From Casuarina equisetifolia (lineage: Eukaryota; Streptophyta; Magnoliopsida; Fagales; Casuarinaceae), in contig CM052361.1 of assembly GCA_028551475.1 (NCBI GenBank), positions 13,275,501 to 13,339,500 of the forward strand: a stretch of 64,000 bases of DNA, in the 5' to 3' direction. The notes under the pieces are model-generated. The model worked only from the letters and a program-made list of their open reading frames with translations. It searched no databases and had not been told where the DNA came from. The translations under genes and the position numbers were made by a program. Position 1 is the first letter of the stretch, and each line of letters opens with the position of its first letter. Positions 38,401 to 51,400 of the stretch are shown one piece after another.

Positions 38401-40639
38401 TGACAAAAATCGTGCAAGAGAAGGTTGCGAGATCCTTATCACCCATCACAATCATAGACTTTAACGGAGCAAGAAGTCGCTATTAAACAAGCGAAAGACG
38501 ATGCAAGGCAGGCGTGGATTCTTTAATCCTGGTAAATGATTGGATGCCTGCTTCTATTCTTCCATTAATCATATTTAAACTTATCCTACGTAATAAAAAA
38601 AAGCCGCAATATTTTTCCCAGGCACTCACAAATTCAAACACTAATGAAGTGCATATCGTTCTCAAATTACAATCCTATTTATCGACTCAATGAGCTGACA
38701 TCAACGGCCTGTAAGTCTGTCTCCGATTTACCCGTCCCACCTTTCCCTAGAATCTTCTTTACTTGCAGAGCCTGGATCCACCTAATCCTATTAATTTTTT
38801 CCCTTTGTTCAGCATAGAGCCTACTCTCTTTATCTTTCTTGCTTGGATTTGGTCCTTTATAGGGGAGCTTCTTGAACATCCCGCAAAGATATTGAACTGC
38901 CTTGGAAAGTTGAAAGCTACGGACAAACAGATAGGATCATTGATGATACCTTCTATGTTGCTGCTCTTAAGATACGTCTCAAAGCTTTTGGAGGCTTCTT
39001 TCATGTCGTGGCTTTTGGCATTTTGCATGCCTGTGCTTTTCAAGCCTACTCACTTCCTTGCTTAGTGTCCACTAAACCAAACACAATAATTTTTTTTTTC
39101 CATCCAACGCCCCCAACACAAAAACCCCAGAAAGGAAAAAGAAAGAATCAATACAAAAAGCAAAAGAAAAAGAAAAATGCAACTTGACACACACAACGCA
39201 TTGAGCCTTTTAATATTGTCAACTTGTGCTGCACGAGAGCGATGCAACTAAAAGTCGGCATTTTGTATCAAAACTTGAATCCTTATCAGTTTGTCTGGTC
39301 TGCCACGAACTTAATTTGGTTTTGAATTGGGCATTTACTATTAAAACGTGAAGCTTTTTTTCTTTTTTCTTTTTTCTTTTTTCTTTTGCAGGCTTCAATG
39401 CTTTTCATGGGCAATATTTTTGTTAAAAGTCAAAGATAGAAATCCCCACTTGCTCAGGAAAAAATGAAGGGAAAGATAAAGACGAACGCCATGAGCCAAT
39501 ATTTTGATTAGTTTAACTTTCGTGTTATTCTTAATCGCAGGTGATTTCATTTTCGTCCACGCCGTCCTGAAATATCAACGCTAATTTATTCTAAACCATA
39601 AGTTTAATCTATTGCGTTAAATATGTTATCTCGAATCTGTTTTGTCTCTTAACACCCCCCTAAAAATGAGTATCAGACTTGCTTAGCCCTTCTTGCCATT
39701 GAAAGGGAGTCTTTTGATGGCCTTCTTGCCCCCGAAAACAAATGGCCATTCAATGTTGTAAAAGTCCAAAACGTCATCCAAAGATGCTTTTTGATTAAAA
39801 ATATTTTTATGCTTGATGAGTTGAATAATTCATATTATTAAATAAACATAGATTATCATGGCATACGAAAGAGAGAAACATCATAGGAGCTTTAGAGTTG
39901 CTATAGAATTCTAACCACACACCAAGGAATGTCATGAGAATTTAATGTTAAGATTAAGTACGATCACTATACACAATTTTAATTCTTTAACTTGACCGTC
40001 TAATTCGCACACACCCACAACTGGTAACACAAATATTCGTATTAAGTGATGAGTCTGCCATCCCTAACATTTACTATAAAATCTTCCCAACTTTTTTTTT
40101 TTTAATAAAGAAGAGTAACATTGTCCTCATAATCATTTGAAAAAAAAAATGAAATGTTGTTCACAAAGCAATACCAGTGACACATGTAATAAAAAGACAG
40201 TATCATTCATGTGGAGCCTAAATGTTTGATTGTTTATTTCTTCATTTGGGTAGGCAGTCCTCCACATCCCACCAAGCCTCGTACATTATTAGGTAGAACT
40301 AAAAATTTAGCTGAGAAAAATAAAGAAATTGAGAAGAACACCGAGTGTGTCAGCGACGACATATAACATTTTTATTTATATTATTTCTAAAAATTAGTAC
40401 AAAATTTAGAAACAACCAACAGCCGATCCCCACAATGTACCAGCCAAGCCAGCTGGCTTCTACAACCTACCTAAGAGTTCCAAAATTCTAGTGTCGTACG
40501 ACCTGGCGTCGTCGGCGAATTCAAACAAGCTATTCGTCCTTTTACCCTCTTTCTGTATATACTCCATTTATTTACATGTTTTGGACTTTGAGACGTTTTT
40601 GTTTTTTTTAACTCGTTGATCAGTCGCCGTAGATTCGCC
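35411..40639. other. Long intergenic region between uL18 and HIPP
   Basis: Includes the 3' UTR of both flanking genes, a CCATGG-rich stretch at 36508-36541, a GC-rich open frame at 37647-37862 without known domain, a lysine-rich minus-strand frame at 38679-38879 with a second frame at 38759-39043, and a (TTTTTTC)n tract at 39355-39385. No gene was recognised with confidence. Confidence 0.5.
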
Positions 40640-42485
40640 TCACATGACGGAACAGGCATTAGGATTCTCGTCGCTGAACATCTGGGGCGCGTGCATGGGG
40701 TGGGGGTAGGGCACCATGTATCCCTGGTGCGCATAGTCTTGATTCGCATACGCTGGGGGAGGACCGTAGCCTTGGTTCAGGTATCCTTGGTTCGGGTACC
40801 CATGGTTTACATATCCCTGATGTACTTCCACCGGGTAACTCTGAGGGTCCGCGCGTCCGTCGAACAAATACGACGATGACGCGTAGGGGTGACCATAGTA
40901 CAGCATCTTGCTGACCTCCATCTTCGGCCCACCTTCCTCTTTCTTACCACCGTCTTCACCACCACCACCACCGCCTTCCTTTTTCTTGTCTCCGTCACCG
41001 CCACCTTCTTTTGGTTTCTTCTCGCCGTCACCACCGCCTTCTTTTGGTTTCTTGTCTCCGCCGCCTTCTTCTTTCTTAGGAGGAACCACATCGACACTTC
41101 TCTTCAGCTTCTCTTTCAGGTAGGGCACGAGGTCTTTCACGTTCATTGTGCCCTTCACCGCTACCTGATCTTTGGCTGCGTCTATGTCGACTTTCTCAAC
41201 CCCTGCGCCAGATCGTCCACGTTTAGTCTCAAGTTGTCCAAATTACGGGATTGCATCACTCCGAGAATCGAATATTCTAGATTCTCGAGAAAAATTGAGT
41301 AATTTTCTTTTTCGAGAAAAAGATTCATTTTAAAATTGAGATTCGTGAGAGCTTCCAGCGCTCTAACTAATTAAGTTAAGTTTATTTGAATAATAACTTA
41401 TCAAGAGATGACGTTTACAATAAAAAACTTGGATTTTGGAATCTCACCGTCGAACTTCTTGATGATCTTTCGCATCTTGTTAATGCAACCGTCACAATGC
41501 AGTTTGATTTTCAGAAGCAACGTAGTCTGGACCACCAAAAATTAATCATAATTAGTCGAGGAAAATCCGATTAAATCGTCCAAGTAGATGCCCAGTTGGT
41601 TACGTAAGATTTGATATACCAAGTCAGGATCCACTAGGAGATAGGATTTGATTGGTCCAACCCCAGAGCCAGGCTCGTCAGAAGCCTTCCACGTGGGCTA
41701 CCACCCGCCGTGTGTCAGCCGGCTAGACCAAGGACCGGCTAGATCCAGATTCAGAGGGGAGGCGCTGGTTAGAGAGCTTACCTCCTTAGGTTTTGCGGGT
41801 TTCTCAGCCTCTGCCTTCTTTTCGTCCTTCTTTTCTTCCTTCTTCTCTGCAGGCTTCTTGTCGCCGCCACCGTCCTTCTTGGGCGGCGCAGACACGAGCT
41901 CCACCTTCTTCTTGATTTTCTGCTCCAGCTTCTCTCTGACCCCCGCGGCGTCCACTTTCCCCGTTACCGTCAATTTGTTGGCCGCGCAATCTGCCTTGAC
42001 ATCATCGACACCTGCACACATCGTGAAGAATTAGAATTTGTTGGAGAAATTCATGTCGAATTTCTTCACAATTACTTCCGTTCATCCTTAGAAACTCCCC
42101 AGATTGACTGCAGAGAGGGTTTTCCCACTGACTTAGTAAACAGCGGATTAGAAAAATAACAAACTCATTGCTCTGGCTGATTCAATGAATTTTCCTGCAA
42201 ATACCTTCCAGATTACGTGCAGCTTTCTTGACTTTTTTGGCGCAGCCCTCGCAATGCATGTCCAACTTGTAAACGGCGGTGACGATACCGTCGTCCTTTT
42301 TGTCGGCGGCCTTCTTCTCTCCATCATTCTTTCCACCCTCTTTCTGCCGATAATCAAAGAAAATAACCGCTAATTAGACGAAAAGAGACGTTGTAAACAA
42401 TTTCAATACAGTAATGAATGAATTAGACAAGGCCATGAGAATGGAGGCTGAAGCTGGAGAGGGGTTAGGAACTAACCTCGCCCAT
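40640..42485 (-). CDS. Heavy-metal-associated isoprenylated plant protein with two HMA domains (HIPP5/6-like)
   Basis: Five exons, 42477-42485, 42205-42343, 41782-42011, 41448-41526 and 40640-41202, join in phase to 339 residues. HMA domain 1 (residues about 22-92) has the metal site [12 protein letters not shown] domain 2 (about 128-195) has [10 protein letters not shown] and [17 protein letters not shown]. They are separated by a Lys/Glu-rich linker. After domain 2 come Gly/Lys/Glu-rich repeats ([10 protein letters not shown] twice), then a Tyr/Gly/Asn/Gln-rich stretch ([12 protein letters not shown]), and the last four residues CSVM form a CaaX farnesylation box. HIPPs bind soft metals through paired cysteines and attach to membranes by the prenyl group; roles in metal tolerance and stress are reported. 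The first exon encodes only M-G-E. From memory the Arabidopsis relative is HIPP6 (At5g03380). Confidence 0.95.
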
Positions 42486-42581
42486 ATTTTAGTAGGTAAA
42501 GGAATCTCTTTAAGCAGGTTGTACTCCTCCTTTTTTTCTCCCAGCGGTCGTTTGAAGAGTGGCTTACGAACGGGTAAGGGT

Positions 42582-42595
42582 CGTTTATATAGAGA
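42582..42595 (-). promoter_or_regulatory. TATA box of the HIPP gene
   Basis: On the minus strand the sequence reads CTCTATATAAACGA, a strong TATA box, about 100 bp before the ATG at 42485. The spacing fits a 5' UTR of roughly 70 bases. Confidence 0.7.
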
Positions 42596-42599
42596 GGAG

Positions 42600-45439
42600 G
42601 CGTCGGGTGGGTTCTGGTCCGGTGGGAATATTATATGTCACCCATGATGTGCGGGGATGATAGATAGATGGATGGTTCATGCTCTTGGGCATCATCCCCT
42701 AAAAATATATATTGCTGGTGGGGTCAAGCAAGGATGGGCGCTGTCTAGAACTGCCGTCGAAGCGGACTCGGACTCTATGGTTTTTCCGCAATCGAAGGTA
42801 TCGTGAAGAAGCAGCCAACCCCCTCCCGTAACGCTGACGTGTCACGTGAGCCGACTCTAAAGGCGGTAAGTGGCAAAACCGAGAAAAGGCTTGAAAAGAG
42901 AGGGGCAGCCGCAGTAAAGCGCTGGAAGGCGTTCCCGTTGCTGCCATGGTAAGTTAATAGTTTAAACAATTAGTGGCCCGTTGACCATTGGTTCCTAATG
43001 TGACTTTAATGGGTGGTTGCATTTAATGAACCCAACCATTAAGTCGAAAGGTTTAAGCCTAAGTTTAATTATTTTTAAGATTATAACATTTTAACACATT
43101 TTAGAATCGATATCTCGATGACTCATTCATAACAATTCCACGTTAGCTTCATGTGTTTAGGTATTCCTTTGACCTATTATATTTTTTACTAAGTAATCAT
43201 TTTTGTAAGTAGCCTTTTATGTGATTTGAACTTTCAATGTAAGGTTTAATTTTAATATTAAATGTAACAACTCAATTATTAAATTAAAAGTCCCTAAGCC
43301 TATTAATATGACATGTTTAATTACTTTTAAGATAATAACATTACAGACCTTCTAGATTCAGGGATATTATCTATCGTCTTGTTCATTAGCGGCAAAAAAA
43401 ATGATTTGGCACCTACTTTTTGCATCTGCCGAATACAATTTTTGTCCATTCTCTTGTGGGCATATTCAGTAGTTTGATACTCAATATTGCTGCTCTTATC
43501 CCCTGCATATAATATTAGCTCAATTTGGCCTACTCGTGGCCCGATATATGGAGTTCATGGGAAGGTCTATACCGGCCGAGAAATACCCGTCAGAATTAGG
43601 TGGTGCATTTAACTACTTCCACTTCCCGACGAGGTCCGGCCAATAAGGCACGAAGCTGCGGTTGAAATAGCTTTTCAACATCACATCTTGGCTACCAGCA
43701 GCACATAAATATGAAACATGCGAATGGGGCAATTGGGTCTCACACGATTTCTAGAGCTTGGTGTCACGCGGTTGAGCCGGAAGGACTTCTTTAGAAATGT
43801 GTGACGACAAGCACGAAAAACAATATAAACGGGTTTAGTCTTTTCATTACAGTCCACCTTTTAGAATCAAATTCTCGGGCAAAACAAGGACTTCCTTCCG
43901 TATCCAGAAGGCAAGCGAGGGATTGACGATACAAACGAATTTGAGCACTTTTCTCCTTAAAAGCACCTTTTGAAATGGAACCGGTAAAATTAGATTTCAT
44001 ACGTTTTTGTCACCTGCCCGCGACCTCGTAAAGCCCCCATTAGCAAGTTTTGTCGTACAGTGGTTTAATTGGGGTTAGATAATATATCCTGGACAATCCA
44101 AGGATGCTTACAGAAGCAGTGATGTTACCCACAGATTCAGCATTGAAAGGTCCTCCAAGTGGGCCTAATTCTTTTCAGGGGACCGCTAATTAAATGGCAG
44201 CAGAACGAGGGAGGACTTTGTTGAGAGAAAGTGAGAACCTTGAATTTGACTTCCTAGGGTGTGCTTGCTCTTTGTGCCTCCCATCTCATGCGCACGGCCG
44301 CTAAAGGAATTCGTAGTTTTTCCGCGGAAGAAAAGCTTGGGTCGTAAGAATTGTAGGACCACACTGGTTCATTGTCACTACCACCATGCTTTTCGTTAAT
44401 TAGTTAACGGTGCAAGGTATCCTCTTTCGCGAAGCTTCCGTCACTGTAAGATCACACCAGAAGTTTCAACGTAAAATCTTGAAGACAAAAAAGAAAAAGC
44501 AGTACAATGCACGACACCAAATCCTGTACGAGTTAAGCTAGATCAGTGTGCATATTAAGCAAGATAAGCATTCTGGTACATGCACATGTTTTACCCATTA
44601 TGAATGTTGGGATTTACCTACTTAGTTTTGGTGCATAGCATATTCTAGGTTCCCTGCCAGATTCTCTCTCTCCCTCTCTCTCTCTCATGTTCTTTATCCG
44701 GAGTAGCAATTCAATCAATCACATTTAGGAGGGAGTTCAGTTCAGCTGTCGTTGTTGTTGCTATTTATGCCATCGCAATAATGCGTGGCATTTACACATT
44801 CTCTTCTTTCTCCCCCAACCAAAAAAAAAAAAAAAAAAAAGTAAACAAAGAACTTCCTGTTGTATCTTTCTTTATCATCGTCATTTTCGGGCACTGCCGT
44901 GACTCAACTCCGCACCAGGTTTGGCACAGATGCATGATATAATACCAGGATACCTTCTATATTTCCCCGATGAATTCCATGTGCCTCATCCATGAATCTT
45001 ATATTTATTGTTCTTTCTCGTTTCTCGTGGTGATGGACATAAAGTTTCAAAAAATTCTCCTACTCTTCATCAGCCGCCATCATGAGAAGACTGAAAAACA
45101 CAATTTCATCATGACGAGTTTGAAAGTGTTTGGCCGTCTTATCCTAAAATCCTTTACCAATTACTCCTTACCTACATCTACCCAATTAATTATACTTCAT
45201 ATTTATATATTTTAAGCTATAATAATTTGTCAGTTGGTAAACTGTCTTTAGCACTTAAGTTGTTCGGCCGATGGCATCGTATTGGGCCCAAACGGGGGGA
45301 AAGGTACCGTGTTCAGGAGTTGGGCATTGGGCAAGCCCAATGTGGGCTCCTAGTGGCCCAAGAAGCACCACGAGCAGCGTGCCGAATAAGCCGAGTTATT
45401 CTGCAACGCGCTCGCGTTCACTCCCTCAGGGACACCACC
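42600..45439. other. Divergent intergenic region between HIPP and histidyl-tRNA synthetase
   Basis: Contains both promoters, a TC microsatellite (44663-44686) and a poly-A run at 44821-44840. A minus-strand ORF starting at 42947 (MAATGTPSSALLRLP) looks superficially like a transit peptide but leads to nothing recognisable. Confidence 0.55.
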
Positions 45440-48400
45440 ATGGCTGTAAACACTTCTTCGCTTCTTATCCGCCACCCGCGCCTCAACGGCTATCTCAACC
45501 CCCTCTTCCTTTCTCTCCCTCACTTCTCATCCCCTTCTTTTACTTCCAGTGCTGCTCGAGGATGTGCTATTCCCGGATCCTTATTTCGGATAAGCCCTAG
45601 AAACCTCTCTTCCTTGTCGTCCGCCTCGGCACCACAGGCTAAGGGCGACAATAGCGGTGGCGGAGGGAGGACCGGTGCGCTATCTCCACTGCCGATCGCT
45701 GAGGACGTACAGAAGATCGACGTCAATCCTCCCAAGGGGACCAGGGACTTTCCCCCCGAGGAAATGCGCCTCCGCAATTGGCTCTTTAACAATTTCCGCG
45801 AGGTTAGTGTTTCGGGACATATATGTGTGCGGGTGTATATGAGTATGTGATTGGATTCTGATTGCGTGTGGAATTCTGGTGACTGGACTTTAGGTTTCGC
45901 GGTTGTTTGGCTTCGAGGAGGTTGATTTTCCTGTGCTCGAGTCGGAGGCGTTGTTCATTAGAAAAGCTGGGGAGGAGATCAGAGACCAGGTTAGTCTCTT
46001 CTTTATCTTCCTGTTTTGCTTGTTATTTGTTTCATTCTCTGAGGTGAACCGTGTTTCTTTTTGGTTGTCATACATTCGCATACTAGGCGTTAGGATCAAC
46101 AGACTTCAGGCATATAGATAAATTGCCACTATTTGGACCTGGAGATAAAAAGTTCGTCGGTAAATAACCACGTTCTCTGCATCTAAAATTACAGAGTTTA
46201 TTTGTTCTCTAACTTAGTTTTAATTTGAATTGATTTAAGTGACTCGAATTAGGAGTTTTGGCATCTCAAACCATGTGAAAGATCATTCTTTAAATGAGAG
46301 AACTGGTATCTTAAGAAATCTCGTTTCCTCCTTAAAATCAACCTGTAAGGAGGGACACGTGTTTCATTTTAAAGATATTTTTAGTTAGAGTTTAGGCAAT
46401 TTGCAACGTTGTCCACATTGTTCCAACATGCCCTATAATTCTTAATGTTGATTGCTGGCTTTGTTAATATGTCTCTCTTATTATGCAGAGGGTGCTACCT
46501 CCTATACTTGGGTTCTGAATTATATTAAGAAAGTTCATTTTCTTCTTAAAGATGATTTTGACCAGGATTTAGGCAATGTGGGACACCCTTCACATGTTCT
46601 TAACATTTATTTTTCCAAGTAATTATTTTGTACTCATTTGAGATATGAGACCCCTGGTGGTAACCTGATGCCACAAAAATTGTTAACGTTATCACTGAAG
46701 TCTAATATGTATAGATAACAGTTAGTGATGATTGTTTGCTGGGTTGGTCACATGACAGTAATATTTTTCTTATATGCAATAATGGTACTGTTGATCCCTT
46801 TACAGATTTCTTATTTTTGTAAACCCATGTTAGCCAATCAGCAACTTACAAGAGTCACAGAGCATTCAGAGAGGCATGTAAACTAACTGTGCTTTCTTAC
46901 TTTGGGAAAAATTCATGTTAACCAATCAATATCTTGCAAGTAACCAGCCACCAACTTATGTAAGTACTATTGAACTTGCATGCGTGTGTGCATGCCTCTC
47001 TGGATGCATTTCTTATGTGACTCTTTTTAACAGTGAGGAGTGGCACTGTGATGTTATTCTGGAAATATTCTGTCTTCACACCTGCTAAATTTGTACTCCT
47101 TTTCTGTGCAGCTATACTGCTTTGAAGATCGTGGAAATCGTCGAGTTGCATTGAGGCCTGAGCTCACTCCTTCTTTGGCAAGGCTGGTGATACAGAAAGG
47201 GTATGTGGCTGATTCTGTGCATGCTATTGCTATGAGAACATCTGTAATTCGTTTTCCTTTTACTATTATTTTCTCATTTGTTTCCAAGTATTATTTCTGG
47301 AAACTTAAGTTGTATGCATATTTATTTTGATTATGATTTTTGTATCCAGGTACAGATGCCAGAAATTTGATCTCCATGTTTTTTCTTGTCCAGAAAATCT
47401 GTTTCCCTTCCATTGAAATGGTTTGCTATCGGACAGTGTTGGCGATATGAGAGAATGACAAGAGGACGGCGCCGGGAGCACTACCAGTGGAATATGGATA
47501 TTATTGGTGTATCTGAGGTTACGGTAGGAGCTACCAACTTGACACATTATATGAACTTTTGTGATTATGTGTCAGAAAATACCTATCTTTGATGTTGGTG
47601 ATAGACATGGATGCTGGAGGATGTTATTCCAAATTCATTCTCTGGGTGGCATTCTTGTAGAAATAGTTAGTTTCTGGTTACTTTATACCCTCTGTTGATT
47701 TATACCCCCTTGTGTTATATAAACTTCAACCAATTAATTCATCTTAGATATCCAAAAATGCTAACCCAATGTAGCTTCACATTTTTGTCACGATTAAAAT
47801 TTTTGTTTTTGATCTAGGCTGAAGCAGAACTTATTTCATCTATCATCACTTTTTTTAAGCGAATTGGAATCAAGGCATCAGATGTTGGATTCAAGGTCTC
47901 TAGCCGCAAGGTGCGAACAATTCTTCTTTGTATGGACATTCTCTGTCAGATGTTCTTCATGAAAAAATTGTCTGGATGGAGTGTACCTTTTTTATTTTTA
48001 TTTTTATTGCAAAATCCTTTTATATCTGGATACTTCCCAACGGCTTTAAGCATCGAATTTGTGTGAATATGAATTGCTCCTTTGAAATACCTATTTTTGC
48101 TGAAATTCAATTTTTGACTTTAGTTGCAAGGTTCTACTAAGCATTGCATGACTATTCCCCTTTCTAAAAGAGTTATGTATCTTAAGCGTGAACAGTATTT
48201 AGTTAGATGACAAATTATTTATCTCTAAACTCTTCAAAGATTTGATTGGGGAAGGACATAATTAGTGAACAGATGAAGATTTTACTTGTAGATAGATCCA
48301 ATCATAGAGACGTCTGTCCCATCATAGGCAAATTTCCTTCTTGAACTGCCCATAAAATTCACTAGTTGTAAACTCTTAAAATTTTAGCAGGATGTGCTAC

Positions 48401-51400
48401 TTCTATTTCTAGCTGCATAAACAACTCTTTTATGTCTCTAAGTGTGGATCTCTTAATGATACCAATTATGTGGTTATTGATCATTTTAACTTCTGGATAA
48501 TGTGTCAATAAGAGTTACATGTTTGACATGAGCCTTAGGTTTAAAAAAAATTGCTTGTGCATTGGTCTTCCATTAAAGGTAAGTCCAGTCTGCCCTTATA
48601 TGGTTTAAGCATGGCTAAACACGATCTTCTCCCATGGTAAGTTATGTGACTTGTTGAAATTTGTCTGCTCTCTTTTGTGAACAACTGCATTGGGCCTCAA
48701 GAGCGCTTTTTTTCGGGGGGTGGGGGTGGCGCAGTATGGGGCATGTTGTTATTCTGACTTATTCCCATTCATTATAGGTTCTGCAAGAAGTATTGAGGTA
48801 CAACTCTATACCTGAAAAATTATTCAGCAAGGTTTGCATAATCATAGACAAGGTGAGCTACTAACACCGGAGATATTTTTGTGATGCACTTCCTCCTTTG
48901 TAAAACTAGCAAATGTTATTGTTCTGTTTTTTTTTTTTTTTTTTTTCTTTCTTTTTCTTTCCTTTTTGTTCAAATGTGGTGCTCATAATGTATAACTTGT
49001 TTCTAGTCCTTGGGTTCCGCCCCCACACCTGTTCTCTATAAGTTGATTAAATCTTTGTTTAATGATAATTCGAATCTAATCTATTAGCTTGTGTTTATTC
49101 CATCATGTGGGTTAGGCACTTTAACTTGAACCTACCAATCTCATTGCCGGTCTATACTAAAATGTATTTTGACCTGTATCGTTTGCTCTGTTGAATAGTT
49201 TTGGTTTGCAGGTGTTTAATAGTTTGGATTTGTCACTCTATGTTATTTACTTAGATTTAGATATATTATATTACAACTGGTTATTTTATCAGTGTTGCTT
49301 GTACATAAACATGCATGTATACCTGAATTGCCTGTACATTTTAATTATTTTCTGAGGTATGCATTTCATAACAGATTGAGAAGATTCCGTTGGATGAGAT
49401 AAAGAAGGAGTTGAAGTCTACTGGTGTATCAGAAGAGGCCGTTGAGGAACTTTTGCAAGTTCTTTCTATTAAGTCATTGCCGAAATTGGAAGGTTGAGTT
49501 TCTGTCACTAATAATGAGAAGTTATTTCTTTCTATTTTTCTTTTCCTCCAGGTGCAAATAGTACACTGTACCAACTCAACTCAATAATTTGTTCGGATTT
49601 ATTGTGTTGCCTTAACCTATTATTTCCACCGATTTCTGATATTTGTTCTGTAGTTATCTGGACTTATCCGTTGTCCCCTTGTCATATAGAAAAGTTTCAT
49701 GTTGTGTGACAGCAATGCTCCTACCTGTACTAACTTTGTGAACACATTAAGTTGACAAATAATTTGTGTCTAATATACAGTATCTTGTTGAAAATTTTAG
49801 GAACATGGGAATAGCAGTCTTTGTGTTGGTACCTGTTAGCGTATAGTTTCTCTGTACAGAAATGAATGCATCAATTATTTCTAATTATTTGTCCATATTT
49901 ATGTCTGAGCAGAGAAACTTGGAAGTGCTGGGGAAGCTGTTGCTGATCTGAAGCAGCTATTCTCACTTGCCGAGAAGTTTGGCTATTCTGAGTGGATTGA
50001 ATTTGATGCTTCTGTTGTCCGTGGGCTTGCTTACTACACAGGTATTGTGTTCGAGGTGAGATTTTTTGAACCGTCTTTGACCTTAGGGTCTGAATAAGAA
50101 TTTCATTGGAAAAAATTGGAGTTAAACTTGCTTCCATCTACTTATTAGCTTCTCCAACTTTCTGCGGGTGAAATGCTGTCCTCATTTGTAGCTTGTGTTG
50201 CTATAACAGTGTTAGGCAAAATATAAATAGTTGCCATCATATCTTCTTGAAATTACTGTTACAATTCTTATAGCTGCTTCAGGGACAGCTGTTCGGGCCA
50301 TTAGGTGTTAAAATTGTGGGCATCGTCATGTTGACCATATGTTTAGTTCTTTGTTTTATAGGTACTAAACGTTGTAAGAGCATGTAATATAAAATATTAC
50401 TGAATATGTAATTTTTGACTTGGTGGAATTATTATCGTATCCTTGAGAGCTGCACTGGAATACTCTGGTACGTTGAGATCTGCAGTGGAATATTTTGGTG
50501 TTCATTTCCTTCTTACTTGTGCTAGCAACATGTTGGCTTAGACATGACTTGTAAGTATTAGCTGCCATTTACAAACTCATTTGATTGTAAATATTTTTGA
50601 GCTAAGATGTTGAGGTTAGGTACAGAAGGCACAATGTTAAGTTTGCTTTGAAAGTTGATATCCCCATGATTTGATAAAGTGAGACGGGGTGATAAATTAT
50701 GAATCATCTGCAAGATTTCCTTGAGTAAAGTAGAAGGAAGAAGTGATTTATTTATTCATTTCTACGGAGAGCATAATTTAAAGGAAGAAACGCCCCCTCT
50801 AGGGGAGGGAAGAGAAGAGGGAGAGGGGGGGGTTGCGGTTGGGGGAAATGGTTGGGAGTCGCATCTCATCCTTTTCCAAGGGATAATTCAAACAATGATT
50901 GGAGAAGCTTGATTACAAGTTCTCATGAAAAAGTGGAGCATGGTTCAAAATGCATGATGAAAATGACGTGCATTTTTTTTTTTTTTCTTTCAAAGGTATT
51001 TCTGTCCTACTTTATTGTTCACTGTCCATATCGTCTTTATTTGCAATCATTGGGTTTTTTGGTCCACTAACTTTTAGGAGTCTTAGGAACACTTAAAGGT
51101 TTTCTGAGTAATAAAAGGACTAGCATTTGCAGCCTTAAATGCAAAGCTTGGCTTTGTTTAGAAAAGCGTGTTTTGCAGAATAAGATCTAGAGAGGTTTTG
51201 TTCAACTTTTGATATTCTTTTCTAATTATTGATACTTCTATTTCCATTTTTTTTTTGCGAAGTGCATTTTGCAGAATTAATTTGAGAGAAAGGTTCTCTT
51301 GTTCATTCAAATTTTTGATGTTATTTTCCAGTTCTTGATACTTTTTTCTCGGGTATTCTTAGTGAATCAACAGGTTTAACGAAGGGTTTGTTTCTTGTAC

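Noticed and set aside
40889-41302. Long plus-strand ORFs (40889-41302, 40908-41123) opposite the HIPP gene
   Set aside because: They are antisense shadows of the Lys/Glu/Gly repeats in the last HIPP exon and lack any domain.
42699-42947. Minus-strand ORF with a transit-peptide-like start
   Set aside because: No downstream exon or domain could be joined to it; composition alone is not enough.
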